Shown: positions 30,565 to 40,115, counted from the stretch's first letter. The stretch: DNA of 64,000 bases from Brevundimonas aveniformis DSM 17977 (GCF_000428765.1 NZ_AUAO01000002.1:1-64000); one strand, 5' to 3'. Program-made: numbers and translations. The notes: generated by a model not told the origin, from the sequence alone.

Positions 30565-31454
30565 GGCAGCTCGGCCAGGAACCCCAAGATTGCGCCTTCG
30601 GCCTCGGGTTCATCCAGCATGGGCGCGTGGCCAACGCCGGGAACCTCGACATAGGCCATGGACGGTGCCTTCTTGCGCATCTTCTCGGCCAGGGGCGCCT
30701 CCAACAGGTCCGAAATCTCGCCCCGGATCAGCAGGGTCGGACGGTGCTTCGCCAGCTTCTTGAAGAAGGGCCACAGGTTGGGAACCAGAGCCTTGGTCCC
30801 GGCGCGGGTAAAGGGCAATGAGATGTTGGGATCGTAGTCCAGCTCGGGCCGACCCACTGCGTTCTCGCGGAACACGCGCCGGGTAAAGGCTTCCCAGTCG
30901 GCCTTCGTGTAGTGCGGCATGGCCGGGCCGTTGTGCAGCTTCACATAGTCGACGGCCTCGGCCCAGGTCTTCACATCGACCGGCTTGCCCGCGTACTGGG
31001 CGATCCGCGCCAGGGCGGCCTTGGAGGCCTCCGGCCCGATGTCGTTCAGAATGGCGGCGGCAACCAGACGCGACTTGAAGAAGGTCACGGCCATGGTGAT
31101 CAGGCCACCCATGGAGGTGCCGAGAAACACCGCTTCCTTGATGCCGAGCTGCTCGAACATGTCGATGATGTCGCGCGCATAGACCGGCGGCTGATAGGTC
31201 ATGGGATCGGCCGCGCGTTCGGAGCGCCCGCGCCCGCGGACATCGACAGAGATGACCCGCCGCCCGGTTGCCGCGATGCGCTTCGCGATGTGATCAAAGT
31301 CCGACGAATTTCGCGTCAGCCCGTGAATACAGACCACAGGCAACCGCGCCGGGCCGTCACCGCCCGGATAGTCCCGCGCATAGAGGGACAGACCATCCCG
31401 CGAAGTGAACCAGCGGTGAGCATAGGCCGTGTTCGGCGCGCCAGAGTTTTTCAT
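30561..31454 (-). CDS. Alpha/beta hydrolase
   Basis: 297-residue alpha/beta-fold hydrolase. Oxyanion-hole HGLTRNSSDF, nucleophile elbow GTSMGGL (Ser), an acidic residue in LLIRGEISDLLE, and the final histidine in VPGVGHAPML are present. No signal peptide. ATG 31454 is taken as start, with poor ribosome site; the frame is open to 31502. Substrate unknown. It is convergent with the PhnA-domain gene, overlapping by 4 bp. Confidence 0.88.
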   Translation of the reverse strand: MKNSGAPNTAYAHRWFTSRDGLSLYARDYPGGDGPARLPVVCIHGLTRNSSDFDHIAKRIAATGRRVISVDVRGRGRSERAADPMTYQPPVYARDIIDMFEQLGIKEAVFLGTSMGGLITMAVTFFKSRLVAAAILNDIGPEASKAALARIAQYAGKPVDVKTWAEAVDYVKLHNGPAMPHYTKADWEAFTRRVFRENAVGRPELDYDPNISLPFTRAGTKALVPNLWPFFKKLAKHRPTLLIRGEISDLLEAPLAEKMRKKAPSMAYVEVPGVGHAPMLDEPEAEGAILGFLAELP

Positions 31455-31586
31455 GGGTTGATGAATAGCGGGGTGCGTCGGCTTCGTCACCCCGCGACGC
31501 ACATCCCGCCTTACGAGACTGTAAGGTTGCGACCCGGCGAGGTACCGCTAGGGTGCCCCGGCTTGTTCATTGCCCGGACCCAACAC

Positions 31587-33755
31587 ATGTTTCGCACCTC
31601 TGTCGCCCTTGCTGCCCTGCTCGCTGCCGCCACCATGACCACACCGATGTCCGCCTCCGCCCAGGAAAACCCCGCCGCGCCGACCGAGGCGGAGGTCGAG
31701 GCGCTGGATCTGTGGCTGGAAGAGGTCCACGGCGATCGGGCCCTGGCGTGGGTTGAGGAACACAACCAACAGTCTCTGGACGTCCTGCAAGGCGATCCGC
31801 GCTATCAGGTGCTGTACGACGAAGCGCTGGAGATTCTCCAGGCGACCGACCGGATTCCGTCGCCCGGTTTTACGCCGGGGGGGCACATCGACAACTTCTG
31901 GCAGGACGCCAACCATGTGCGCGGCATCTGGCGGCGGACGACGCTGGACAGCTATCAGTCCGGCGACACCCAATGGGAAACCATCCTCGACATCGACGCC
32001 CTGGCGGAGGCCGAGGGTGAGAACTGGGTGTACAAGGGCGCATCCTGTCTGCCACCGGACGAACGCTATTGTCTGATCAGCCTGTCGGACGGCGGGCGCG
32101 ATGCGGTGACGGTGCGTGAGTTCGATTCCGTCGAGCGCCGCTTCGTCGACGGCGGCTTCGTCATCCCCGAAAGCAAGTCGGACCTGACGTGGATCGACCG
32201 GGACACGCTTCTGGTCGGGACCGACTGGGGTGGCGACGGCGACATGACCGACAGTGGCTATCCCAACACCGTGCGCGTCCTGCGACGGGGACAGGCACTG
32301 GACCAGGCTCAGGAGATTTTCCGGGGCCAGACGACCGATGTGTCGTCCTCGTCCTACACCCTGCGAAATGCCGACGGTGAGCTGCAGGCCACGCTGATCA
32401 ACCGGGGCATCACCTTCTATGAAGGCCAGACGTTCCTGGTGAATGAGGACCTGTCGACCACCCAATTGCCGATGCCGACGCGGTCGTCGATCCGAGGTTT
32501 CCTGCACGGCCGCATCCTGTTTGAGACGAACGAGGACTGGACCGCACCGTCCGGCCAGAGTTTCGCCTCGGGCGATCTCATCGCCTGGAATCTGAACGCC
32601 CTGCGGGCCGATCCGGCGACGGCGGTGCCGGAGCTGGTCCTGCATCCCGGCGAGCGTGACGCCATCGAAGGTGTGACCCTGACCCGCAATGAACTGGTCG
32701 TGGCCCTGTTCGAAAATGTGCGCGGTTCGGTCTATGTCCTGCGCCCCCAGGAGGGCGTGGCGGAGTGGTCACGCACGCGGCTGGACCTGCCTGAGAATGT
32801 GACGGTCGGCCTCGGCTCGGCCGATAGCGAAAGCGACCGCCTGTTCGTCAATGTGTCGGGCTATCTAAACCCGAACAGCTTGTGGCTGGCCGATGCCGCG
32901 ACGGGGGCGGTCGAACAGGTTCGCAGCCTGCCGGCGCGGTTCGATGCCAGCGGGATGATCGTTGAGCAGTTCCAGGCCACATCGGCGGACGGCACCCTGA
33001 TCCCCTATTTCGTCGTCCACCGTCAGGATATGCCGCTGGATGGATCGAACCCGACGCTGCTGTACGGTTACGGCGGGTTCCAGAACTCGCTGCTGCCCGG
33101 CTATTCGGGCACGGTCGGGCGGCTGTGGCTGTCGCGCGGCGGGGTCTATGTCATCGCCAATACGCGCGGTGGCGGCGAGTTCGGGCCGCGCTGGCACCAG
33201 GCGGCGCTGCAGGAAAACCGTCAGCGGGCGCACGAAGACTTCCAGGCCGTGGCTCTGGACCTGCTCGCGCGCAACATCACCAGCCAGCCCCACCTCGGCG
33301 TCATGGGCGGCTCGCAAGGCGGGTTGTTCATGGGGGCGATGCTGACCCAGCGCCCGGACCTGATCAATGCGGCGGTCATCCAGGTGCCGCTGTTCGACAT
33401 GCTGCGCTTCCACCGCCTGCTGGCGGGAGCGAGCTGGATCGCCGAATACGGCAATCCCGACATCCCGGAACAACGCGCGTGGATCGAGGCCTATTCGCCC
33501 TATCAGAACCTGCGCGCCGGCCAGCCCTATCCTGAGGTCTTCATCCATACCTCGACGGCGGACGACCGGGTCCATCCGGGGCACGCGCGGCGGGCCGCGG
33601 CGCGGCTTGAGGAACTCGGCTACCCGGTTCTGTATTTCGAGAACACCGATGGCGGTCACGCGGCGGGGGCGAACCTGCTGCACACGGCCCGCCGGATCGC
33701 GCTGGAATACACCTATCTGTCGCGCCGCCTGATGGACACACCGGCGCAGGAATAG
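31587..33755 (+). CDS. Prolyl oligopeptidase family serine protease (first of a tandem pair)
   Basis: 722-residue S9A peptidase with a signal peptide (cleavage near ASAQ-E), so probably periplasmic. An N-terminal beta-propeller begins with LWLEEVHGDRALAWVEEHN. The catalytic domain has GGSQGGLFMG (Ser576), DDRVHPGH (Asp about 659) and GGHAAG (His about 690). The open frame upstream to 30912 is antisense to the hydrolase gene and is not used; ATG 31587 gives the signal peptide. A paralogue follows 85 bp downstream. Confidence 0.92.
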   Translation: MFRTSVALAALLAAATMTTPMSASAQENPAAPTEAEVEALDLWLEEVHGDRALAWVEEHNQQSLDVLQGDPRYQVLYDEALEILQATDRIPSPGFTPGGHIDNFWQDANHVRGIWRRTTLDSYQSGDTQWETILDIDALAEAEGENWVYKGASCLPPDERYCLISLSDGGRDAVTVREFDSVERRFVDGGFVIPESKSDLTWIDRDTLLVGTDWGGDGDMTDSGYPNTVRVLRRGQALDQAQEIFRGQTTDVSSSSYTLRNADGELQATLINRGITFYEGQTFLVNEDLSTTQLPMPTRSSIRGFLHGRILFETNEDWTAPSGQSFASGDLIAWNLNALRADPATAVPELVLHPGERDAIEGVTLTRNELVVALFENVRGSVYVLRPQEGVAEWSRTRLDLPENVTVGLGSADSESDRLFVNVSGYLNPNSLWLADAATGAVEQVRSLPARFDASGMIVEQFQATSADGTLIPYFVVHRQDMPLDGSNPTLLYGYGGFQNSLLPGYSGTVGRLWLSRGGVYVIANTRGGGEFGPRWHQAALQENRQRAHEDFQAVALDLLARNITSQPHLGVMGGSQGGLFMGAMLTQRPDLINAAVIQVPLFDMLRFHRLLAGASWIAEYGNPDIPEQRAWIEAYSPYQNLRAGQPYPEVFIHTSTADDRVHPGHARRAAARLEELGYPVLYFENTDGGHAAGANLLHTARRIALEYTYLSRRLMDTPAQE

Positions 33756-33840
33756 CCATCGAGCCGCCCCAGGTGGTTCAGCGTTCGGTCATCCGGCCCC
33801 CGGCATGGACAGGGGTGACGGTGTTATCTGGAGTTTGCCC

Positions 33841-36150
33841 ATGCGTACCCTTGCCCTGGCCGCGCTGATGGCCACGACCGCCCCGGCGGCGTTCGCCCAG
33901 ACCGCAGCGGCGGTTGAGACCGCTGACCTGATGGAGCAGGTCGGATACGGCCATCCTAGCGACGCTTCGGGCATCGCTGACTTGCAGCCGATTCAGATCG
34001 CCGGGCCGGCCATGCCGACCGACCTGACGCCCGAGGGCGTGGCGGCGGCGGATACCTATCTGTGGCTGGAGGACGTCAACGCCGACCGGTCCATGGACTG
34101 GGTGCGGGCGCAGAACGCCCAGGCGCACGATGCGCTGGAGACCGATCCGCGCTTCGAGACCTTCCGCGACCAGGCCTATGGCATTCTGTCCGCGACCGAC
34201 CGCATCGCCCTGCCGCACATGCAGGACGGAATGGTCTTCAACTTCTGGCAGGACGACGATCACCCCAAGGGCCTCTGGCGGCGTGCCAGCCCGGACAGCT
34301 ATCGCGCGGGGGCACCGAACTGGGAGACAGTTCTGGACATCGGAGCCCTGGCGCAGGCCGAGGGGCGCGATTGGGTGTTCAAGGGGGCCGACTGCTACGG
34401 GCCGGTCGAACGCTTGTGCCTGATCGCCCTGTCAGACGGCGGCGGCGATGCGGTGGAGGTTCGCGAATATGACACCCATGCCCGCGCCTTCGTCGAAGGC
34501 GGCTTCAGCCTGCCGATGGGCAAGCATCGCTATGACTGGCTGGACGAAAACACCCTGCTGGTGGCGACCGATTTCGGTGAGGTCGACGGCCAGCCCTCGC
34601 TGACCGAAAGCGGCTATCCCTATATCGTGCGGGCGTTGTCGCGCGGGCAGACGCTGGCCGAGGCTGTCACGGTCTTCTCGGGCGAGCAGGGCGACGGTGG
34701 ATATGGAGTCAATCCGACCGTCACGCGCGGTGCCGAAGGCCAGGTCGAGGCGGTGCTGATCAACCGGCCTCTGGATACCTTCCGATCGGAAACCTATGCC
34801 GTGATTGACGACGAACCGGTGCGGCTGACGCTCCCGGAGCGGGCGTCGGTGTGGGGCACCCAGGGCAATACTCTGATCTTCTCGCTCGAGGAGCCGTGGA
34901 CCTATCGGACCCAGACCTATCAGACCGGTGCCCTGATGGGGGTCGGGCTGGACCTGCTGGTCCCCATGGACCCGTCTACGGCCCTGATTTCCAACGCCGC
35001 GCCTCTGATTTTCCAGCCGAACGACCGCCAGTCGATCGAGGCGGTGCGGATCACGCGAAACCGAGTGGTTGTGGCGATGTTCGACAATGTCGTCGGCCAA
35101 CTGCGGGTGTTCAACAATCGCGGCGAATGGGGTTGGCCCGAGACGGTTGTAACCGTGCCGGACAACTCAACCGTAGCCCTGGTCGATACGGGCCGTTCGT
35201 CAAACCAGATCTACTATTCGGTCGAGGGCTTCCTGACACCGACGACCTTGATGACCGCCGATGTCGCTGCCGGTGGCGACCAGCGTCGGGCAGATGAGAG
35301 CCGCACGCTCGATCTGGGTCAGGTCGTGGCCCAGATGCCCGCGCGCTTCGACGCCTCACGCGATGTGGTGGAGCAGTTCGAGGCGCGGTCATCGGACGGG
35401 ACGATGATCCCGTACTTTCTCGTCCGCCCGCGCGACATGCCGACGGACGGCTCGACGGGGACGATCCTGTACGGCTACGGCGGGTTCCTGATCTCCAAGC
35501 CGGCGGACTACATCCCCGAGATGGGGCGGCTGTGGCTCGAGAACGGCGGGGTCTTCGTCATCGCCAATATCCGGGGTGGCGGCGAGTTCGGCCCGGCCTG
35601 GCACCAGGCGGCTTTGCGCGAAAACCGCCAGCGGGCTTTCGACGACTTCGCGGCGGTGGCCGAGGATCTGATCGCGCGCGGCGTGACCAGCCCCGAGCAT
35701 CTGGGCATCTATGGCCGGTCCAATGGCGGGGTGCTGACCAGCGTGTCGGTGACCCAGCGGCCGGACCTGTTCAATGCGGCGGTGATCGAAAGTCCGCTGA
35801 TCGACATGCTGCGTTATCCGTACATGCCGGCGGGGGCGTCATGGATCGGCGAATACGGCGACCCGCGCGTGCCGGAAGACGCCGCCTTCATCGCCCGCTA
35901 TTCGGCCTATCAGAATGTGCGGCCCGGCGTGGCGGACTTCCCGCGCGTCTACATCACCACCAACACCCACGATGACCGGGTGCATCCGGGCCATGCGAGG
36001 AAGTTCGCCGCGCGGCTGGCGGAGTACGGCTACGATCCGATCTATTTCGAGGATACGGCGGGCGGCCATTCCTATGACGCCGACCCGGTCGCCAACGCCC
36101 GGCGCTGGGCGCGGCACTATGTCTATTTTGCCCAGCAACTGATGGACTGA
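33841..36150 (+). CDS. Prolyl oligopeptidase family serine protease (second of a tandem pair)
   Basis: 769 residues with a signal peptide cleaved near AFA-Q, about 40 residues longer at the N-terminus than its neighbour. LWLEDVNADRSMDWVRAQN begins the propeller. The catalytic serine is in GRSNGG (Ser627), followed by DDRVHPGH and GGHSYD. It shares the same blocks in the same order as the upstream gene, so the pair arose by duplication and has since diverged strongly. Confidence 0.92.
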   Translation: MRTLALAALMATTAPAAFAQTAAAVETADLMEQVGYGHPSDASGIADLQPIQIAGPAMPTDLTPEGVAAADTYLWLEDVNADRSMDWVRAQNAQAHDALETDPRFETFRDQAYGILSATDRIALPHMQDGMVFNFWQDDDHPKGLWRRASPDSYRAGAPNWETVLDIGALAQAEGRDWVFKGADCYGPVERLCLIALSDGGGDAVEVREYDTHARAFVEGGFSLPMGKHRYDWLDENTLLVATDFGEVDGQPSLTESGYPYIVRALSRGQTLAEAVTVFSGEQGDGGYGVNPTVTRGAEGQVEAVLINRPLDTFRSETYAVIDDEPVRLTLPERASVWGTQGNTLIFSLEEPWTYRTQTYQTGALMGVGLDLLVPMDPSTALISNAAPLIFQPNDRQSIEAVRITRNRVVVAMFDNVVGQLRVFNNRGEWGWPETVVTVPDNSTVALVDTGRSSNQIYYSVEGFLTPTTLMTADVAAGGDQRRADESRTLDLGQVVAQMPARFDASRDVVEQFEARSSDGTMIPYFLVRPRDMPTDGSTGTILYGYGGFLISKPADYIPEMGRLWLENGGVFVIANIRGGGEFGPAWHQAALRENRQRAFDDFAAVAEDLIARGVTSPEHLGIYGRSNGGVLTSVSVTQRPDLFNAAVIESPLIDMLRYPYMPAGASWIGEYGDPRVPEDAAFIARYSAYQNVRPGVADFPRVYITTNTHDDRVHPGHARKFAARLAEYGYDPIYFEDTAGGHSYDADPVANARRWARHYVYFAQQLMD

Positions 36151-36157
36151 GCCGACG

Positions 36158-36186
36158 AAAAAGGGCCCCGGATCGCTCCGGGGCCC
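36158..36186 (-). terminator. Rho-independent terminator of pstS
   Basis: Ten-base-pair perfect stem (36163-36172 with 36177-36186, 4-nt loop) followed on the minus strand by five T. It lies 25 bp beyond the pstS stop and may also stop transcription from the convergent peptidase gene. Confidence 0.85.
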
Positions 36187-36211
36187 TGATCGTATCTGCG
36201 GCGTCCGGTGG

Positions 36212-37264
36212 TCAGGCCGGGCGGGCCATCGGCGTGCGGGCGCGGACGGCTTCGCGCACGGCGGCCAGCTGATCGGCCGGCAGCGGGATCATGCCGCGAT
36301 CCGCCAGATAGCCGTCCTGGCCGGCGGCGGCGTCGGACAGGAACTCTTCGATGAACTCGGCCAGGCCCGGCGTTGTCTGCAGGTGGCTGATCTTCACATA
36401 GATGAAGAGCGAGCGGCTGAGCGGATAGGAGCCGTCGGCGATGGTGGCCGCATTGGGCTGGACGCCGTTGATCGAGGCGGCCTTCACCTGGGTCAGGTTC
36501 TCCTCAAGGAAGGAATAGCCGAACACGCCCAGCGCGCCCGGCGTGCGGGTCAGGGTCTGGACGATGGCATTGTCGTTCTCACCCGAGTCGATCCAGCGAC
36601 CGTCTTCGCGCAGCGTGTGGGCGATGGCTTCGAAACGGTCTTCGTCGCTGTCGGCCAGCGCGGCCAGCGACGGGATGGCCTCGGCCCCCGGAGCCATGGC
36701 CAGCTCCAGGAAGGCATCGCGGGTGCCCGAGGTCGGCGGCGGGCCATAGACGGTGATGGCCTGGCTCGGCAGGCCGGCGCGGACCTGGTTCCAGGCGGTG
36801 TTCGGATTGGCCTGGAAGCCCGAGCCGTTCGGCGTCTGGGCGGCTAGGCCCAGGTAGATGTCCTGAAGCTGGAAATCGAAGTCGCCGCCATCGCGGGCGG
36901 TGGCGATGACGATGCCGTCCGAGCCGATGCGGATTTCCAGGATCTGGTCGACGCCGTTGGCGGCGCAGGTGTCGAACTCAGAGGCCTTCATCGGGCGCGA
37001 AGCGTTGGCGATGTCCGGGGTGCCGGCACCGATGCCCTGGCAGAAGGCGGCAATGCCGCCGCCGGTGCCGGTCGATTCGACGCGTGGGGCCGCGCCACCC
37101 TGGCGCTGGGCGAACGTCTCGGCCACACGCGTGGCAAAGGGAAAGACCGTCGAGGACCCGGTCGCCCAGATGCCTTGCGAGGCCGCGCCGTTGGCTCCGC
37201 CGCCCGTCGGGCCACAGGCCGCTACCATGATCAGCGCAATCGCGCTCGCCGCCAGTTTCTTCAT
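36212..37264 (-). CDS. pstS: Phosphate-binding PstS-like lipoprotein
   Basis: 350-residue substrate-binding protein. The leader ends in MVAACG, a lipobox. TGSSTVFPFATRVAETF, TGTGGGIAAFCQG, IANASRPMK and SGTRDAF are phosphate-binding motifs of the PstS family. ATG 37264 follows GAGGGA by seven bases. It lies downstream of phnCDE on the same strand, 111 bp after phnE, rather than with pstCAB, which are not in this window. A CTGTCAT half-site upstream suggests PhoB control. Confidence 0.88.
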   Translation of the reverse strand: MKKLAASAIALIMVAACGPTGGGANGAASQGIWATGSSTVFPFATRVAETFAQRQGGAAPRVESTGTGGGIAAFCQGIGAGTPDIANASRPMKASEFDTCAANGVDQILEIRIGSDGIVIATARDGGDFDFQLQDIYLGLAAQTPNGSGFQANPNTAWNQVRAGLPSQAITVYGPPPTSGTRDAFLELAMAPGAEAIPSLAALADSDEDRFEAIAHTLREDGRWIDSGENDNAIVQTLTRTPGALGVFGYSFLEENLTQVKAASINGVQPNAATIADGSYPLSRSLFIYVKISHLQTTPGLAEFIEEFLSDAAAGQDGYLADRGMIPLPADQLAAVREAVRARTPMARPA

Positions 37265-37323
37265 CGTCATATCCCTCATGCACGCGCCTCGGTGCCTCAG
37301 CGCTGCCTACATCAGGGGCATGA

Positions 37324-37370
37324 CACCGGCTCTAAGGGCCGGTGACGATGCTCCGACGACTGAATGACAG
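37324..37370 (-). promoter_or_regulatory. Leader hairpin and weak PHO half-site before pstS
   Basis: CACCGGC/GCCGGTG (37324-37330 and 37338-37344) forms a 7-bp hairpin with no T run, so it is not a clear terminator. Just upstream on the minus strand CTGTCAT (37370-37364) matches a PhoB half-site, but its 11-bp partner TCGTCGG is poor. Confidence 0.4.
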
Positions 37371-37375
37371 TTCGA

Positions 37376-38185
37376 TTACAGAAGGCGCTTGCGCATCACC
37401 TGGCTGAGCATGTCGATCAGGGTGACGGTGATGACGACGATGATGGCAATGGCCGAAACTTCGCGGAAGTTGAACGAGGTGAAGGCCTCGAACAGCGTCT
37501 GGCCGATGCCGCCTGCCCCGATGAGACCCAGCACCGTCGCGGCGCGGGCGTTCGATTCAAACCGGTAGAGCGCGAACGACGTCCACAGCGGTGCCACCTG
37601 GGGCAGGATGCCCCAGCGGATCTCGTGCAGCGGCTGGGCGCCGGTGGCGCGCACGCCTTCGACGGGCCCCTTGTCGATTGACTCGACCGCTTCCGAGAAC
37701 AGCTTGGCGAGCACGCCGCCGGTGTTGAGCGCCAGCGCCAGCACGCCCGGCAGCGGGCCGAGGCCGACGATGATGACGAAGATCAGGCCAATCACCAGGT
37801 CCGGCACCGAGCGCATCAGGTCCATGACGCGGCGGACCGGCCAGACCAGCCACGGCGGCGAGACGTTGCGCGCGGCCATGAACGACAGGGGAATGGCCAG
37901 GAACAGAGCCAGGAACGTCCCCCAAAGGGCGATCTGGACCGTCTGGAGCATCTTCTCGAGGAAGAGCTGCCAGCGGCTGAAGTCCGGCGACAGCAGGGCC
38001 CCGGCCAGCTCGCCGGCCGAGGTCGATCCCGAAAACAGCCGCGGCAGGTTGTCGATGTCGACGGCCTGGAATGACAGGCCCAGGGCCAGGGCGATGCCGC
38101 CCCACAGCAAAAGGTCGACCATGCGCGATGCGAAAGAGGCGCTCGGCGGGGCCGGAATCGGGGACTCGACGGTCGTGTCCGTCAC
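37376..38185 (-). CDS. phnE: Phosphonate/phosphate ABC transporter permease
   Basis: 269-residue inner-membrane permease with about six helices and the PhnE-type coupling segment (about residues 195-215: ATGAQPLHEIRWGILPQ) before the Ala/Gly-rich VLGLIGAGGIGQTL. Its ATG overlaps the phnD stop by 4 bp. Only one permease is present, which would act as a dimer. Confidence 0.92.
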   Translation of the reverse strand: MTDTTVESPIPAPPSASFASRMVDLLLWGGIALALGLSFQAVDIDNLPRLFSGSTSAGELAGALLSPDFSRWQLFLEKMLQTVQIALWGTFLALFLAIPLSFMAARNVSPPWLVWPVRRVMDLMRSVPDLVIGLIFVIIVGLGPLPGVLALALNTGGVLAKLFSEAVESIDKGPVEGVRATGAQPLHEIRWGILPQVAPLWTSFALYRFESNARAATVLGLIGAGGIGQTLFEAFTSFNFREVSAIAIIVVITVTLIDMLSQVMRKRLL

Positions 38186-39186
38186 GGCTGGATTTCCTGG
38201 GCTGCTTGGACGCGGGCGTGGATCTGGTCGTAGGTGGCCTGGGCGCGGGCGATGGCGGCGGCGTCGCCACCGCGACGGGCCTCCATCAGGGCGACCGAAG
38301 CGTTCATCTCGCGGATCGGGTCGAGATAGGATTCATCGGCGGCCTGGAAGCCCCCGTACTCAAGGCCCTCGAGAACCTGGCGCTGTTCAGCGGCGCGAGG
38401 CGTGTCGCCCTGGCCGTAGGTCAGGAAGAAGGAGCGAATGCGCTCCACGGTCGCGGGATCGACGTCACGGCGGGCGACGATGGCGCTTTCGGGAATCGCG
38501 GGGCTCTCCCAGATCACTTCGATGTTCTGGGCGGCGCGCGGGTTCTGGCGCGTGGTGAACAGCAGGCCGACGTCGTTGTTGGTCGCCACGTCGATGACGC
38601 CGTTGGCGACGGCCAGGGCATTGGCCTGGTGGTTGGCGTTGCGGACCTCACTGAAGCATTCCGCCGGCTCGATGCCGGCCGGTCCGAAGAGGAAGGCCAT
38701 GGGTGCCAGGGTGCCCGAGGTCGAGCGGGCATCGCCCATGCCGAACGAATAGCGACGGCCGCAGGCCATTACGTCCTGAAGCGTGATCCCCGAACCGCGA
38801 CGGGTGATCACGACCGAATGGTAGGTGGTGCCGCCCTCGGTGTTCATGATCCGGCCGATCACCTGGCCGTTGGCCCGCTCGACGGCGTCGAGTGCCGGCT
38901 GGGCCGACATCCAGGCGACCTGAACCTGATTGGCGCGCATGGCCTCGACCAGGATGGTGTAGTTGGCCACGAAATGGATTTCGACATCCAGGCCGGTCTC
39001 GGCGCGCAGGTCGTCGATCAGCGGGGCCCACAGCGGCTCGGAAGACGCCTGGCTCTCGGCGGGCAGCACCGCAAAGACGATGCGGTTGGGATTGTCCGCC
39101 TCGTCACCGCCGCAGGACGCGGTCAGCAGCGTCGCAAGGCCAAGGGCTCCGGCGAGCAGGGCGCGGCGCGCGATGGATCCGATCAT
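38182..39186 (-). CDS. phnD: PhnD-like phosphate/phosphonate-binding lipoprotein
   Basis: 334-residue binding protein of the PhnD/TIGR01098 type. Lipobox LTASC. Motifs include FAVLPAESQ, PLIDDLRAETGLDVEIHFVANY, VQVAWMSAQPAL, HSVVITRRGSGI and the ligand-contacting GDARSTSGTLAP. It is coupled to phnC and phnE by ATGA overlaps. Ligand could be phosphate, phosphite or a phosphonate; no C-P lyase or other phosphonate-degrading genes are near. Confidence 0.9.
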   Translation of the reverse strand: MIGSIARRALLAGALGLATLLTASCGGDEADNPNRIVFAVLPAESQASSEPLWAPLIDDLRAETGLDVEIHFVANYTILVEAMRANQVQVAWMSAQPALDAVERANGQVIGRIMNTEGGTTYHSVVITRRGSGITLQDVMACGRRYSFGMGDARSTSGTLAPMAFLFGPAGIEPAECFSEVRNANHQANALAVANGVIDVATNNDVGLLFTTRQNPRAAQNIEVIWESPAIPESAIVARRDVDPATVERIRSFFLTYGQGDTPRAAEQRQVLEGLEYGGFQAADESYLDPIREMNASVALMEARRGGDAAAIARAQATYDQIHARVQAAQEIQP

Positions 39187-39983
39187 GTGGGATCTCCTTC
39201 CCAGAAGGCATCTTCGATCTCGGGACCGTAAATCTCGATGAGCGTCGGCCGGTCCAGGCCACTGGACGGGCCATCATAGGCGATGCGCCCGGCCTTCAGG
39301 GCAATGACCCGCTGGCAATAACGGATCGCGTAGTCGACCTGGTGCAGGGTGACGATCACGCCCAGGCCATCGCGCTGGTTCAGCTCGACCAGCTGTTCCA
39401 TCACCTTGCGGGCGGACACGGGGTCGAGCGAGGCCACAGGCTCGTCGGCCAGGATGGCCTGGGCCCCCTGGACGATGGCGCGGGCGATGGCACCGCGCTG
39501 CTGCTGGCCGCCCGACAGGGTATTGGCCCGCTGCGCGGCGTAGTCAGAAACGCCCACCCGGTGCAGGGCGGCCATGGCCCGCTGCTTGTCCGCCATCGGC
39601 CAGGCCCCGAGCAGACCGGTCGAGAAGGGCAGCCGACCGAGTGCCCCCAGCATGACGTTCGAGAACAGGCTGAGGCGACCCACCAGATTGAACTGCTGGA
39701 AGATCATGCCGAGCTTGGCGCGCGAGCGGCGCACGTCCCCGGCGATACGACCGTTTTTCTGGACGGTCCGACCGAAGACCTCGATGACGCCGGGGCCGGC
39801 GTCGATGGTCTGAAGCCCGGTGATCGAGCGCAGCAGCGTGGACTTGCCCGAACCGGACGGTCCAATCAGGGCGACCATCTCGCGCGGGCCGACCTCGACG
39901 GAGACGCCGTTAAGCGCCTTGCGCGCACCGAAGGTTTTGGAAATGTCGCGCACTGAGGCGAGAGGTGCGGAAGAAGCGGTCAT
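39183..39983 (-). CDS. phnC: Phosphonate/phosphate ABC transporter ATP-binding protein
   Basis: 266-residue ATPase: Walker A GPSGSGKSTLLR, the PhnC-type Q-loop MIFQQFNLVGRLSLFSNVMLG, signature LSGGQQQRGAIARAI, Walker B ILADEPVASLDP and H-loop VIVTLHQVDYA. First gene of the phnCDE-pstS unit, about 60 bp downstream of a PHO box. Confidence 0.93.
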   Translation of the reverse strand: MTASSAPLASVRDISKTFGARKALNGVSVEVGPREMVALIGPSGSGKSTLLRSITGLQTIDAGPGVIEVFGRTVQKNGRIAGDVRRSRAKLGMIFQQFNLVGRLSLFSNVMLGALGRLPFSTGLLGAWPMADKQRAMAALHRVGVSDYAAQRANTLSGGQQQRGAIARAIVQGAQAILADEPVASLDPVSARKVMEQLVELNQRDGLGVIVTLHQVDYAIRYCQRVIALKAGRIAYDGPSSGLDRPTLIEIYGPEIEDAFWEGDPT

Positions 39984-40043
39984 GCAGTCGCTGTCCGACG
40001 CCTTGAGCTGATTGACGTGAGCGGGCTCCTTAACGGAACGCCT

Positions 40044-40061
40044 ACGACAGTTTCATGACAT
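40044..40061 (-). promoter_or_regulatory. PHO box upstream of phnC
   Basis: On the minus strand ATGTCAT-GAAA-CTGTCGT shows two 7-bp PhoB half-sites spaced 11 bp apart, with an A-rich middle. It lies 61-78 bp upstream of the phnC ATG. This indicates induction under phosphate limitation. Confidence 0.75.
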
Positions 40062-40066
40062 GCGAA

Positions 40067-40091
40067 GGGCCGGTGCGGCAAGCACCGGCCC
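40067..40091 (-). terminator. Strong hairpin after the M16 peptidase gene
   Basis: Ten-base-pair stem (40067-40076 with 40082-40091, loop 40077-40081) right after the M16 stop codon at 40116. No T run follows on either strand, so termination may be inefficient or need Rho. Confidence 0.5.
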
Positions 40092-40115
40092 TCGCTTGTG
40101 TGCGGATTCGTGTCG

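Noticed and set aside
30912-31586. N-terminal extension of the first prolyl oligopeptidase
   Set aside because: It would run antisense to the alpha/beta hydrolase and would bury the signal peptide that begins at ATG 31587.
37324-37344. Terminator between phnE and pstS
   Set aside because: The hairpin lacks a T run on the minus strand, so phnCDE and pstS may still be cotranscribed.
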